Shown here: one piece after another, positions 1-12,535 of the stretch
Numbering within the stretch: position 1 is the first letter of the stretch
How the letters are laid out: each line of letters begins with the position of its first letter
Source: Epiperipatus broadwayi
Lineage: Eukaryota; Onychophora; Udeonychophora; Euonychophora; Peripatidae
NCBI GenBank assembly: GCA_028023455.1
Contig: JAQFVV010000274.1
Coordinates: forward strand, 560,001-624,000
Reading direction: 5' to 3'
Length of the DNA: 64,000 nucleotides
Notes under the pieces: model-generated
Database searches by the model: none
Seen by the model: only the letters and a program-made list of their open reading frames with translations
Told to the model about the DNA's origin: nothing
Made by a program: the position numbers and the translations under genes

Positions 1-723
1 TGAAACTAAATATAAAAACTCCACTTGTGCTTTAAGAAACAATTATATTTTGATTTGTTAGTTCACAATAAATAAAATAATTTATTAAGATTACCAAACT
101 CTCCATACAGTAATACCATTACGTGGAAGCCTTTGAAATCAATGAATGCAGGAAGATGGTCATGGGATGTTTTGATGGTTTTAAAATAATTTATTGTAAA
201 ATATTTTTTACATATATTATTTTTAAGTTTTTAATATTTGCGAAGTAAATAAAAATATTTATTATAAAATATTTATGTATTGTTTTTATTCATTTATGAA
301 GATTTATTTTTATAAACAATAAAATTGTTATAAAAATTAATTTAAAAATCAAGAACAATTGATTTATGGCTTTATGAAATCTTACATTTTTTTTTGCTTT
401 TTGAAGATTATCTAAAATCGCTATTTGACTTTCATTTATATTGATGATAGATAATAATTATTTTAAACTTAAACTTTAAATTGTAGTATTAGCATTGTAA
501 AATTGATTTATTTTACTGGTCTTGCATATTTTATAATCGGCTTTAGAATTAATAAAAAATTTATTTTTAATTAGTTTAATAAATAAAGTACATGTATTCA
601 GAATGAAAATTTAAATTACATAAATTAGATATGTTAACATTCAGTAGGACAAATTGACAATAAGCAGAAATAATACAGGTACTTTTCAATTCATTATTTA
701 AATTACAATGAATCAGTATTGTG
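1..723. other. AT-rich stretch without a recognised gene
   Basis: No convincing reading frame. Around 91-150 there is a diverged fragment (CTCTCCATACAGTAATACC, then AATCAATGAATGC) that resembles the arms of the palindrome at 2104-2464, so this is probably an old partial copy of the same foldback family. Confidence 0.5.
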
Positions 724-1036
<313 letters not shown>

Positions 1037-1739
1037 TAAGTTTTGAAAAGAGAGGTATAATGTTTTTCTTTTTTTAGGTTTATATGAGCTTGATTAGCAA
1101 ATAACATTTCTTGTGCAGTTTTCATTCTTTTATATTTAGTAATTAAAATTCTATCTTTAAATTCTTTACCATTTATAATTGAACTGAGCAAAAAATGCTA
1201 GTATTTCCAGTGAATCGAGTTACTAATATTACAATTATTGTGGAATATGCAGTCCGGATTTTTTTTAAAAGTGAACCTAAGAACAAACTTATCCATGTAT
1301 AGAACATATCCATTAAGAAAATTTCCTTGTAAATTCAAATTGGAAATTTCAGGACTTAGCAAGTATGAGTGGCTTCTAAAGACAAATATCAAACATACTA
1401 TTAATATGTTTGAATTAGGGTTTAATTTTTATTGTAATTGTCATCTTAATGTCGAAATACTAAGCTACGATATGTCCAGTATTCTGTACCATTAAGTCCT
1501 TTTTTATTTTACATTTGTCCTATAATTGTACCATATTTCTAGAGCAGTTTAACTAAAGGAATCATAACACACTAGGGTCCGTTATTTTTGTTAACGGGTG
1601 AACTTTATTTCAAGCCACAGTTAATACAAATTTTTAATTTTATTGACATATATTTTCTCGCATTTTTCCACTAAATTTTTTCTAAAACAAATAATTGTCG
1701 TTAAAAAGTACTGGCTTTTTACTTACTTTACTTTTGCCA
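1037..1739. other. AT-rich stretch without a recognised gene
   Basis: Two short overlapping open frames on opposite strands (about 1198-1495) and one at 982-1191 on the minus strand show no domain or codon signal I recognise. I see no repeat boundary here. Confidence 0.4.
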
Positions 1740-1897
1740 TCGTATTACAACATCCATCAGCCCAGAAGTCAGATCCATTTCTTATACCATAAGTACATTA
1801 GAAACAAACTTTGTCAAGCAATTCATATAACACATGTTACAATTCATATATACGTTATTTCGAGAGAAACTACAAATTTAATTTTGTTTTAATTAAT

Positions 1898-2054
1898 TAC
1901 TATTCTATCACACATTATTGAAACATATGATCAAAGACACATGAAAAGGATAAGTGATCCGCAACATCTATCCTGTTCACATGTCTTTGATTCCCAACAT
2001 CTATCCTGTTCACATGACTTTGCATATGTTTCAGTAATGTGTGACAACATAGTA
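1898..2054. repeat. Hairpin inside the foldback, with an internal direct repeat
   Basis: The left arm (ATCACACATTATTGAAACATATG region) pairs with the right arm (CATATGTTTCAGTAATGTGTGA region). The loop holds the motif AACATCTATCCTGTTCACATG twice, 31 bases apart (about 1964 and 1995). Confidence 0.7.
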
Positions 2055-2103
2055 ATCAAACCATTAAGCATCACATGATCACTATCTTATACTAGCACAT
2101 CAT

Positions 2104-2464
2104 TGTTTATAAACAAAGCGAAACTCTCCATACAGTAGTGCCACCCTGTGCCAACCAGAGTAATCAATGAATGCCAGCAGGCTTGTGCATAAAATCCCTA
2201 TCTAATGCCTACTCATCCAATATCCCCAGACTAGTTTCTGGCTTATGGCCATCATCAGTAAGGAGCTTTGGATCTGAGAGCACTGTGCTCTCAGATCCAA
2301 AGCTCCTTACTGATGATGGCCATAAGCCAGAAACTAGTTTGGGGATATTGGATGAGTAGGCATTAGATAGGGATTTTATGCACAAGCCTGCTGGCATTCA
2401 TTGATTACTCTGGTTGGCACAGGGTGGCACTACTGTATGGAGAGTTTTGCTTTGTTTATAAACA
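2104..2464. repeat. Near-perfect 360-bp palindrome
   Basis: The two halves are reverse complements over about 180 bases each with very few mismatches. The centre lies in GAGCACTGTGCTC near 2278-2290, so there is almost no loop. Both halves translate into the same short peptide on opposite strands, which is a by-product of the symmetry. Such a sequence would form a cruciform, or a long double-stranded hairpin if transcribed. Confidence 0.9.
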
Positions 2465-2839
2465 GTAATTAATAAAAACACAGTTAAATTTGGAGTTTCT
2501 CCAGAAATAATGTATATATGAAGTTGAATTATCACGTGCTATATGAATTGTGTGAAAAAGTATATATTTCTAATGTATCTACGGTCTGAAAGGTTGGTCT
2601 GACTTCTGGGCTGATGGATGGTTGTGATGGGATTGCAAACATGGTATAACTCATTGGAATCTACAGTTGCTTCCGGTTCAATTACATTACATCTGAGTTA
2701 TTTACCTTTTTACTTTACTTTTACTGATAGGCTCATTTAAGGTTAACAAAATATAAATTTGTAAATTTGTTTAAAATATTTCCAATTATTTTCCTATATA
2801 CTCAGTATAGTTAAAACAACAAAGAGAATATATATATAT

Positions 2840-5800
2840 TCTAACCTCCCCCCCGCGTCCTCACCCCAAAAATTATTGTTTATAACGAATATTCCGGGTT
2901 CTAGCTCAGTTAACAAATAAATAAATGAAATATTCAGCATTGATTAAAATGATTACTAGCTCTAATTTCTAAAATACAAATACGGTTCAATTTTTAAAAT
3001 GAATTAACAAATATTTACTATTTTCATGAGACATGGGGTGACAATACGGGAAACGAGTAGATTACATTGAGTATTATCCACACGATACTACCTCAATGGC
3101 ATAAGAACATTATTCCCCCTTTTTACTATACCAAATAACTAACTCATAGTATTCTTACGACTTTCTGAGCTCTATTCACTACGATTAAAATAATAATCAT
3201 ATCTTAATCTTCTTTATAACAAGAATCTAGCTCAATTAAATAAAATAAAATAAAATCTCAGGTTCATAAATTATATTCTAACTGATTTAAAATTCCGGTA
3301 GTAAAATATGAAAAGGGAATTTTATGTCATAATCTACTACACAGCAACTAACAATAATAAAATAATAATAACAATAATAATATAATATAATCTTATTTCT
3401 TCCTAAATAAAATAAATAAATACGTACACAAATGCACATAGAGTAATGTCATGTTATATATGACTTGCTTTATTAATTATTATAATTATTATAAATACGT
3501 ACGTGGTAGTATTTTAATAATCTGATAACAGAATACGTGTGGCAACATTAGCATATAATTTAATGTAATATTGTGGCAACCGACTTATGACCAATAAATA
3601 ATATAAAATTATGATCTTTTAATTTTAACATACCAATAAATTCTCAAAATTATTATAACACTTTTATGTTTACCTTTTTGTGCAAAACCTATATGTCTGT
3701 TTCAATTATAAATGTATCGTGATTTCATGCATCCATGTGGAGAAATAACAACGAGGACACAAAACTTTAAAACAAATTTAAAACAAAGTTTATTAACAAC
3801 ATAAATAAATTAACAATATTTTTACATTATGTACATTGGATATCCTTTACTCTCTTATCTCAACTTAGATTACTAGTTTATAAAATTGAAATCAAAATAC
3901 TATTTATTTTTCCTAGTTAAATCTTATTTTTAAAACGCTTAAGAAAATACAGTATTATTATTTGATTTATTATTATGGTTAGCTTGTTACAAAATGCATT
4001 TCTTATATGCTTATCACAAACACTTTGCAACCTTAATATTATTAAAATTATATTTTTACAAAATTTACATTCGTAGTAAAATTCTACTAAATAACAAATT
4101 TTAGTTTTATATTGGTTGTATGGAATCTTACAAAGTCAAAACATTGTTCTACATTCGGTATTAGGTTTTTATTGTTTATTATCCGATGTTTATTAATCCT
4201 AATATTCTCATTCAAGCCTTACTTCGGATGATATAATTACAACTATTAACATACAATGCACAAGTATATGTTTATTATACCTTATTGAACTATTTTCTTA
4301 ATAAATATGCAATACTTATTTTCTAAATATTATTTTAACAAAAAATTCATTCAAATTTTATTATCACTTTTAAATACTTGGTTTAGATTTCTTTTCAAAA
4401 AATCTTATATTCATTTCCGAATTAATTTTACAATGTATTATATGATTCTTTCTCTCTTTATGATATTTTGGACTTTCAATTTTAAAGTTACACAATTTTA
4501 TACATTCCAGCAAATAAACTATTCTTACAAAAACGATAACATATCTTCAGTTCTATTTTATTCATTATTTCTCTGAAAATATCTTTCTGACCGATGCAGA
4601 TTCACAAAATAAGGATAGAAGATAGATGCATAGGATCAAAATATAACTAGAATATTACTCGTCATAAACCTTGACAATCATGGCACAGTGAATTAAAAGA
4701 CACTATAGAGGAGTGACCTTTACCTGTCTACCAACCTCTATTATAGGAACGATGCTAAAGCTATTTCTTCAGCTTTATTATAACATCAAAAAGTTTAAAA
4801 ATATGCAAAACACTGTCCAAACCATATGTGTTCAGTTATAGGGCTTAGTTAACTATACTGAAATCACACAAAACTAAATATGATCCAAATCCTTTATTTT
4901 CCTATTTCTTAAAAAAAAACATCATCTTGGTTTCCTCTCCACTAGTACTTCCAAGTCACTATCCGATCTTATTTCTCAAGATTTTTCTATACTGTACATC
5001 GACAAATACATATCTGCATTACTAACAATAATAAAATTCATTTATTTTAAAAACTATTCCACTGTTCTATAAGAAAATCTTTTACTACTTTCCTCGTATA
5101 TTTAATCATATACAAACTATTTTAAAGTATCTGAATACTTTATCACATGAAAGTTCAAAAGAATCACACAATTGCTCTGTTAAATTATATTATTAATATA
5201 CTTTAAATAAATTATTGCATGCATATTCCGAATTACTCCTATCTCATTATATGTTAAAAATGTTGTATAAAATGTGTACATATAATTTAAACTTTCACAC
5301 TTCATTCTTAATCAATAGATGATCTAAAAAAATACATTATGCATTATAAATAAATATCAATATTACCAAACGATCTTTATCTTCTCGATCGCATTCCGTA
5401 GGCTTCACCATCCATTTGATTCTTGTAGATATAAGACTCACATACATACACTTTATTTTTAAACAATATTTCTAATAATTTTATCAAGCTATTATATTTA
5501 AATCTCAATATTACTAAATTTATGTTTATATGTTTTCCCTAATCTCACATAGCATTTTATATTCTAAAATAAATTAGTAAAATATTTAAACTATATTTAC
5601 TGTACTTCTTTATCAAACTTTCTTGAAAACCGTTCATATTAAAGCTAAAAAAAAATGTTTATTATTTCTTCTTCAGTCACTTCTTGTTCAATTTTAAGGC
5701 AAAACAATTATTGTTCTGTTTAATAAATATTCATAGACGACAATCCTTGGTTTTTCATAATATTTAATACAATTATTTATTATGATATTAGTTAATCCCG

Positions 5801-7476
5801 TAAAGAAAACGTCTACATATTCTCTTCTAATATTTTCTGCTAAGATTTTCCCGCGCGACTTTTTATGATGCATCTTCTAGGTACTTTTATTTAAATATTC
5901 AGTAAATTTTTTCTGTATCCATGGATCCATTTTATTAAGTATATTAGATTTATATTTTCCAATTTCCCTTAGAGAAAGTTTTTCTGTTCTTTTTTTTTTT
6001 TCATAAAAAAAAATAATGACTCTTTCATATTATTATTCGGTAAATTTTCCTTTCTTTTAAAGTTCTGGTAACTATATACTTTGTAATGTTTCCTTTAAAA
6101 AGGACAAACATTTTTTTTTCTCATTATAACTTTTACATAATTCTTTATAATATACAGCATCTTAATTTTTTTTCATAGAGAAGAATAAAAAAAAGCTTTA
6201 GAGTAGCCTTATAAATTTGTGCGTCATAATTTTTCCTGACGGCAAATAACTTCTCTTTTAAGTTTCCGTATAGCGTCCAAATTATATTTCTCTGAGTTAC
6301 AATAATAAGTTTCTGGTTGAGCATAAATAAAGCTGTATCAAGGCACTTTACAAATATTTTTCCTTTAGCAATATTTTTAGGTATTTTTTCCTTTAGTACT
6401 TCCATTTTTTTACTGTAAGGTTTTGGCTAAACTTGAATAAAATCACTGGCAAGAAAACTTTTAAAATTAGCCCTTCATGTAAAGGCAGTCAAAATATTAT
6501 ATGTTAAAAAAAACTTTTTTTAAAATAAATACAAAATTTTAAAATTATATCACTTTTCTAGCTTACGGTCTTATCCAGCTAAAAAAATATGTTACTTCCT
6601 CCTTCACTTACACATTACTTTCTCCCGCTTCGTCTAATTCCTATTTTCCGTCTGCTAAAATACCTCCGTTGATTGGTTAATTACTTTTTAGCGCGAACAA
6701 ATTTACACATTTTAGTTTTATAATATATTAAACCCTTTAAAATAAAGAATTTATGATGTCATGTCTTAAATATTACTTAGAATAGTATTTTTAATTCAAT
6801 TATAATTTTATCAAAATCATTTAAACTTTAAAATAATTATTAAAACAATATTTAACATTTCAACTTTTTACTTTAACGACAGATAGCAATTACATTTAGT
6901 TCCATAATTCACAAACTTTATTATTATTCTAACAAGCATGTGTGTGAAGGTATATAATATACAGTCACATGATTACTAACTTTAACAGATGATTTTTTAA
7001 TTTAAGTCTCGGTCTAAATTACCAAAACTGATATATTTTATAAAAATTTTAGAAAATAATTTAAACTTGTAGAACTAAATATAATTCTCACCATCCCAAA
7101 GTTTATTTTTAAAATATACTCTATTAATTTTGACTATTAAATATAATTATAACACTACATATAGCATTTATTTAATTTATTAGTTTTAAAATATTATACT
7201 CGAATTATTAATCTACTTTTAACTATTTATAGCTGTGTTATTTTATATGGCCAGCTTTTACAACCATAAGCAAGGATATAATTAAGCTTTATTTAACTGT
7301 TCCTTTAAAATAATCCATCATTACACTTTTATATACCAGGTATTTTCAGCCTTAAATTGTACTATAAAATCTAATTATTCTACTATTATTTATATATCAT
7401 ACAAACATATCTTAAAATTTAAAATTTTTTAGTAATTGACCATTCTACCTTATTATGACCTATAGATAAGGGCACA
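2840..7476 (-). mobile_element. Giant-LTR family, copy A (probable solo LTR)
   Basis: This ~4.6-kb block is collinear with 25931-30688 throughout. Both copies start TCTAACCTCCCCC on the plus strand, both end GGGCACA, and both are flanked on each side by (TA)n. On the minus strand the unit reads TGTGCCC...GGTTAGA. The giant-LTR element at 44341-64000 has similar ends (TGTAGCCC...AGTTAGA), which is the main reason to call these solo LTRs with U3 on the right. A minus-strand AATAAA lies at 3789-3794 and could be the R-region poly(A) signal. The TA flanks hide the exact target duplication. Alternative: a complete non-LTR or DNA element of unknown type. Copy A carries about 75 bases (3421-3495) missing from copy B, flanked by AAATACGTAC. 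Confidence 0.6.
6145..6405 (-). pseudogene. Short coding-like frame in the giant-LTR repeat (copy A)
   Basis: An 86-codon frame starting MEVLKEKIPKNIAKGK. Its first ~60 codons are kept with only a few substitutions in copy B at 29272-29478, after which the copies shift frame relative to each other. A second coding-like run lies downstream on the same strand (about 5872 to 5697, starting MHHKKSRGKILAEN), open in copy A but shifted in copy B. Either could be a relic of a protein once encoded inside the LTR. I recognise no family. Conservation between two copies of a repeat proves homology of the DNA only. Confidence 0.3.
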
Positions 7477-9503
7477 ATATATATATATATAATATAAAGA
7501 GTGTGCTAATAGCTCTAAACAAGCTTTTTTTTATGATAGATGCTACAAGAGGAAATACCTGAAGCCTTTATCTATGATGGTCCCCATCCCCAGACTGGTT
7601 TCGAGCTTATATATATATATATATATATACCGTTTATCATGAACACACTCCATACTCTTGCCAATCATAGAACATTAAGATGTATGAGGAAGCATGAATA
7701 CTAGAAGCATTATTTCAGCTTGAATTCTGTTAAGCTATTCACAATATATATATTATAACGGAAATGGTTATTCGTATGGTTGATTTATTTATTTGTGTAT
7801 TCAATTATATTTATTTCGATTATTTTATTTTATATTATATTTATTTATTATACTTTAATTCTTTTTCCGACTTTGATTCTTTATTATCTTTTATTTATTT
7901 ATTATACATTTATTTTACAGCATTTGCTTATTCTTATTTCTTATTTGTTTACTAACAGTTTTGCTAACTGAAATATCCCAGCTTAGCCTCCAACTGTAAT
8001 GGATTGTTTATTTATTTAACCACCGCCGTTACAATACAAGCAGAGAGCTAATACAGATACAAATTTAACTTCATATCTATACCCTTGACTGAACCCCAAG
8101 GCAATACGTACATATTATCTTGACATTATTTTTCCCGGCCAAGACCTCTCGGCTGCTGAACAGAGCAAACTATTTCAAAGAAATTTAACGAATGTCCAGC
8201 ACTTGCTATTTATTTTTTAGAATTGGGAATTCACACGAACAAGCAGCACATGAATACCTTAAACAAATCAGCATGCCCCTTTAATCACTAATTACAGTTT
8301 TTCCCCTGTCGTAGCTTGGTGATAGGAGAATAAAGCAAGTATATGCAATTTTAAGAATAAATATGTTTAATAACACTCACTTTTATATAAAAAATACATG
8401 ATAACAATAATAAAAAACACACACTTATATAAATACATGGCTATAACAAAACATATGAAAACAGATAAAATATTAAAGTTCTTAAAGTCCTGTTGATAGA
8501 GTTCTATTTTATCAAATTATTAATTGTGTATTTAGTTATGAGTAGTAAACAGATTAAAATGCATGCATGCTTTTACCTAGGCTTTGTTGTAATTGTCCCA
8601 TGGGTATTTCTTCCGAGCACTCTTGATTAACTTCCTCAGTTTGTGGGGTTATTTCTCGTTCCAGTTTTGCTTGTTGATTCTTTGGGTTGAGTTTCAGTTG
8701 ACAGTTACAGAAGCAGTGGTCCCTCTAGCAGGTGATGAGATGGCTTGAATCAGAACCCATGTCTGTTTAATGCCACTAGCCATGCACTTCTTTCATTTTC
8801 TTTGAGCTGTTGCTTCTTCAAAGTCTCTACTAGCAATGTCAGATAAAAATTTTAATTTTCTTAATGTCTTTCTTTTCTTCATTGTTTTTAAAATTTTTAA
8901 TTAAGACTTAGATTTTCAACCAATTCTTATCATTATGTTTCTTTATTTAATTAGTGGCTGGAATGTAAATCCCAATTAATTTAACAGATCAGGCAAAGAT
9001 CTTCCGTTGTTATCATTTTCTTTGTCCGTGGAATTTAATTTCTCCAACAGACTTTCACACCTACAGCCATATTGTTTTTTTTTATATATCACATATTACA
9101 TTTAATTTTATTTAAAGTTTACAATTCATTTTTTTTTTCACATTTGTGTTTTACATTTTATTTTAATTTGTTATTATATAGTTTTTAATGGGAGAGAAGA
9201 AACGCATTTCTTTATGCATCCCCTTCCCCTCTCCCACAATAAACAAAATTAACTTTCTAGCATTTGACTTACAAGAGAGAAAGAGACGCATTTCTTTATG
9301 CACCCCCTCCCCTTCTCTTACTATTACAAATCCACAGTAAATTTTGACATTAGAATTTCAATTTTTTTCTTTTCCTTCCTTTTTTTTAAAAATTTAATAG
9401 CTAATTTATTTCACCTTTATTACTTCTTGTTAGCGAATTTGGTCGTCACAATAAATATATATATGTCAACGACTTTACGTGGTCGTCACAATATATATAT
9501 ATA
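7477..9503. other. AT-rich intergenic stretch with TA tracts and small repeats
   Basis: TA tracts occur at 7477-7492 and 7606-7629. About 7495-7535 is an inverted match to about 31041-31075 (AAGCTTGTTTAGAGCTATT). The minus strand of about 8560-8830 reads coding-like for short distances (for example LNPKNQQAKLEREITPQ) but with stops and frame changes; no family was recognised. Open frames at 7764-7971 are low-complexity AT sequence. Confidence 0.4.
9192..9320. repeat. Direct repeat pair, ~85-bp spacing
   Basis: The motif ACGCATTTCTTTATGCA followed by a C-rich, T-rich tail (CCCCTTCCCCTCTCC) occurs at about 9202 and again at about 9287, each preceded by a purine run (GAGAAGAAA or GAGAAAGAG). 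The purine and pyrimidine halves can also pair with each other. Confidence 0.65.
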
Positions 9504-10549
9504 CAAAATACTTCTCGCAGCACTGCTGTAAAAAGCTTTGGAGATATGGAGTCACCCTATCTTACACCCTTCTCAATGTTGTCTTTCCCAGTATCATTAT
9601 ATAATCTAATTGTTGCTGTTGCATTTTTATAAAGATTCTTTAAAATATGACAGTATCCTAGATCTATACCTTGATTATCCAATGCTTTAATCACTGAAGA
9701 AGTGTTTATAGAATCAATTTTGTGGATTAAAATGGGAAGCTAAAGGAGTGAAAGTAAATGGATATTATTTAAGTCATTTAGATTTTGCAGATGATGTAAT
9801 TGTTTTTGCAAATAATGCTTTAGAGCTGCAGGAAATGTTACACGAGTTATCAGATGAAAGTAGGAAAGTAGGACTAAAGATAAATGTTAAAAAGACTAAA
9901 GTAATGTTTAATGGATTTTCTCAAAATATGAAAATAAAGATTGATTCGGATAAGTTAGAAAGAGTTAACAGTTACAAGTACCTTGGTCAGATTATTAATA
10001 CAGATGGAAACATAATGGATGAAATTAATCATAGAATTAAATTTGGTCAGAGTGCTTTTGTAGAAATAACTTGATACTAAAAGGAACTATGCCTATGTGT
10101 TTGAAAAGGAAGGTTTTTAATAAATGGGTTTTACCAGTTCTTATTTATGAATCTGAGAATTGGACACTTAATAGAAGAGCAATACAGAGACTTCAGACCA
10201 CTCAAAGAAGTATGGAGAGATGCATGTTGGGAGTAACAAGAAGAGATCAAAAACACAATTTATAGGTAAAAGAACAAACAGGCATTACTGACCTCATTAA
10301 AAAAATTAAAATACTGAAGTGGAGTTGGGCTGGACATATTTCTAGAAGAGATGATAAAAGATGGACAATTGAAATCTTAAACTAGATTTCAAGATATTGT
10401 AAAAAAACCCAGAAAGAGACCACATGTGAGATGATTGGATGAAATAAAAAAGTGTGCAGGGGTGATGTGGAGAAGAGAAGCTAAATATCAGAGATGGATT
10501 GAACTTGGAGAAATCTTCATTCTGCAGTGGATTGATAATGGTTGATGAT
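9504..10549 (+). mobile_element. RTE-type LINE, 5'-truncated and 5'-inverted copy
   Basis: From about 9719 the plus strand matches the better-preserved RTE copy at 40423-41245. The block 9504-9723 matches positions 40205-40427 of that copy, but on the minus strand. The two parts meet at sequence shared by both (TTTTGT). This is the arrangement expected from twin priming during target-primed reverse transcription. The insertion is bordered by (TA)n on both sides (9490-9503 and 10549-10562). Confidence 0.85.
9748..10545 (+). pseudogene. RTE-type reverse transcriptase C-terminal remnant
   Basis: The frame covers the end of the RT domain, including the catalytic FADD (in LDFADDVIVFAN), and the LINE C-terminal region (ILKGTMPMCLKRKVFNKWV, then RRAIQRLQTTQRSMERCM). 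It is interrupted by a frameshift near 10070 (after QSAFVEIT) and stop codons at about 10263 and 10384. It is clearly homologous to 40441-41243 but more decayed. The product would have been the reverse transcriptase that copies the element RNA at a nicked chromosomal target. No function is expected now. Confidence 0.85.
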
Positions 10550-10559
10550 ATATATATAT

Positions 10560-10833
10560 ATAAAATCTTATAATTTTAGTACAACTTTAACATTTTTATC
10601 TACTTAAGACTGCTTTCCACTAGCTTTAGAGTCTTTGAAAGCTAACACTAATTTCCTTTTTAAGCTATCTTCAAACACACTGTCAAAGTCTAACGTTTTC
10701 ATAATTTATTGATTTTTAATTTTGCTGCCTGTCTTGCTTTCATTTATATATCAACATACTTCCTTTATTTTTCTTTTATTATTGTATCTTTCAATTTGTA
10801 ATATTTTCATGTTATTATAATCAAAACTAAAAC
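10560..10833 (-). mobile_element. Penelope-like element, 5'-truncated 3' end (minus copy)
   Basis: The reverse complement gives the same sequence as the plus-strand Penelope-like fragment next door: AATATTACAAATTGAAAG, then a segment ending in ATTATAAGATT before (TA)n. It holds only the last part of the endonuclease frame and the 3' UTR. It faces the plus copy across (TA)n at 10834-10849, giving a head-to-head pair with the 3' ends outward. Confidence 0.75.
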
Positions 10834-10849
10834 TATATATATATATATT

Positions 10850-11408
10850 AAACAAATTAATAATTAATTCAAAAACTAAAACCTCATTCTTAAATCAAAA
10901 TTGCATCATATATAAATGGAGTTGTAAATGTGGTAGTGCATATATAGGCAAATCAAGATGTACATTGGGAAAAAAAATGAAAAAGCATTTGCAGTTATTA
11001 AAAAGAGTTCAAAAAACTAAACAAAATTGTAATGGAAATGACAATGCTTCAACATCTGTTTTTTATGGTCATAATAGATTATGCATATATGGTTTTAATT
11101 TTGATTACAGTAATGTGAAAATATTACAAATTGAAAGAAATAATAATAAAATGAAAATAAAGGAAAATATGCTAACATATAAATGTATGCACAAATTAAT
11201 AAATAGGCAGGCAGAAAACATAAAAATCAATAAATTGTGGGAAGGTTAGACTTTGAAAGTTTGATTGAAGATACCTTAAAAAAGAATTAGTGTTAGTTGA
11301 CAAAGACTATGAAGCTAGTTGAAAGTGCTCTTAGATGGATAAATTTTTTAAAATTTTACTTTATCTATATTTATTTTACTGCATTTATTAATATTTAATT
11401 ATAAGATT
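10850..11408 (+). mobile_element. Penelope-like element, 5'-truncated (plus copy)
   Basis: This starts at the shared segment AACAAATTAATAATTAATTC, which corresponds to about 43800 in the minus-strand copy near 44 kb. It runs through the GIY-YIG endonuclease frame and a ~150-base 3' UTR and ends ATTATAAGATT beside (TA)n. Penelope-like elements are known for inverted and tandem partial copies at insertion sites, and this pair fits that pattern. Confidence 0.8.
10911..11249 (+). pseudogene. Penelope-like GIY-YIG endonuclease domain (fragment)
   Basis: The open frame begins upstream of the first methionine with IIYKWSCKCGSAYIGKS, which contains a GIY-YIG-like core (GSAY then YIG) after a Cys-x-Cys pair, followed by RCTLGKKMKKH, the expected Arg and His/Glu-side helix. 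It ends LINRQAENIKINKLWEG. In Penelope-like elements this domain follows the reverse transcriptase and nicks the target. Here the RT half is missing, so it is a fragment. A related copy on the minus strand at 43392-43760 shares NYNDVKILQIE and LINRQAENVKI. Confidence 0.8.
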
Positions 11409-11470
11409 ATATATATAACTTTGAAGGAATACAGGTATCTTATATATATATATATATATAGATATATAAG

Positions 11471-11507
<37 letters not shown>

Positions 11508-11515
11508 CTTATATT
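11405..11515. repeat. (TA)n tracts
   Basis: Several runs of TA with GATATATAAGATA interruptions, self-complementary throughout. Confidence 0.85.
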
Positions 11516-11524
11516 CTCATGGAT

Positions 11525-11760
11525 AAATGATGAATTCATAGTATTATTTCTGGGAGCTTCTGTGTAATAAAAATTTAACAGCTAAATAGCCAATGTTTCA
11601 GTGCAATAAGTTTCTTCTTTCTCAAATTCTAAATAAAAAAATTGAGAGAAAAAAGCTCTGAGGAAAGTACTTGTTACTGTAGTGAAATGTCAGTTATTTA
11701 GCCATAATATATTTTTATTACATTGAAGATCCTGGAAATAATACTATAAGTTTATATATA
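11525..11760. repeat. Foldback with ~60-bp arms
   Basis: ATAGTATTATTTCTGGGAGC with TGTAATAAAAATTTAACAGC on the left pairs, with mismatches, with AAATAATACTATA and TTATTTAGCCATAATATATT on the right. The middle holds a C/T-rich and A-rich spacer. Confidence 0.6.
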
Positions 11761-11800
11761 TATATATATATATATATAAACTTATAGTATTATTTCCATA
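11734..11800. repeat. Perfect palindrome centred on (TA)n
   Basis: GGAAATAATACTATAAGT, then (TA)n, then ACTTATAGTATTATTTCC: about 30 bases on each side are exact reverse complements. A further TA palindrome follows at about 11815-11845. Confidence 0.85.
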
Positions 11801-11845
11801 TCTATAAATATATATTGATATATATATATATATATATATATATCA

Positions 11846-12351
<506 letters not shown>

Positions 12352-12535
12352 CAAATAGTTTTATTGCTCATTGTTCATATGAAGTGCTAGCACCAGTAGT
12401 GACAGATGTGGGCATGATCTGCAGGTTTTAAAATTCAAAGACTGCTCCTCTACCAGTGTACTGAACCTTACAGACTAAAGGAAATCATTATTGCAACAAA
12501 CTGATAACACACGATCACTGTCTGATGATAATTTG

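Larger units (their letters stand above)
1740..2631. repeat. Nested foldback (long inverted repeat) element
   Basis: The outer arms, about 1740-1897 and 2465-2631, are diverged inverted copies. For example CATCCATCAGCCCAGAAGTC at 1751 returns as its reverse complement near 2601-2620, and the arms stay alignable up to GTAATTAATAAAAAC at 2465. Between them lie a hairpin (1898-2054) and a much purer palindrome (2104-2464). No transposase frame is present, so it would be non-autonomous. The different arm divergence suggests layers of different age. The termini and target duplication are not clear. Confidence 0.75.

Noticed and set aside
2171-2397. A 62-residue protein present on both strands
   Set aside because: The identical peptide on opposite strands follows from the palindrome; no start context or domain supports a gene.
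2840-7476. DNA transposon with terminal inverted repeats
   Set aside because: The ends TCTAACC and TGTGCCC (read inward) are not inverted copies of each other, and no transposase motif was seen.
10560-11408. Hammerhead ribozyme expected in Penelope-like elements
   Set aside because: I looked for CTGATGA followed by GAAA at suitable spacing in both strands of the Penelope-like fragments and saw none; the fragments may simply lack that part.
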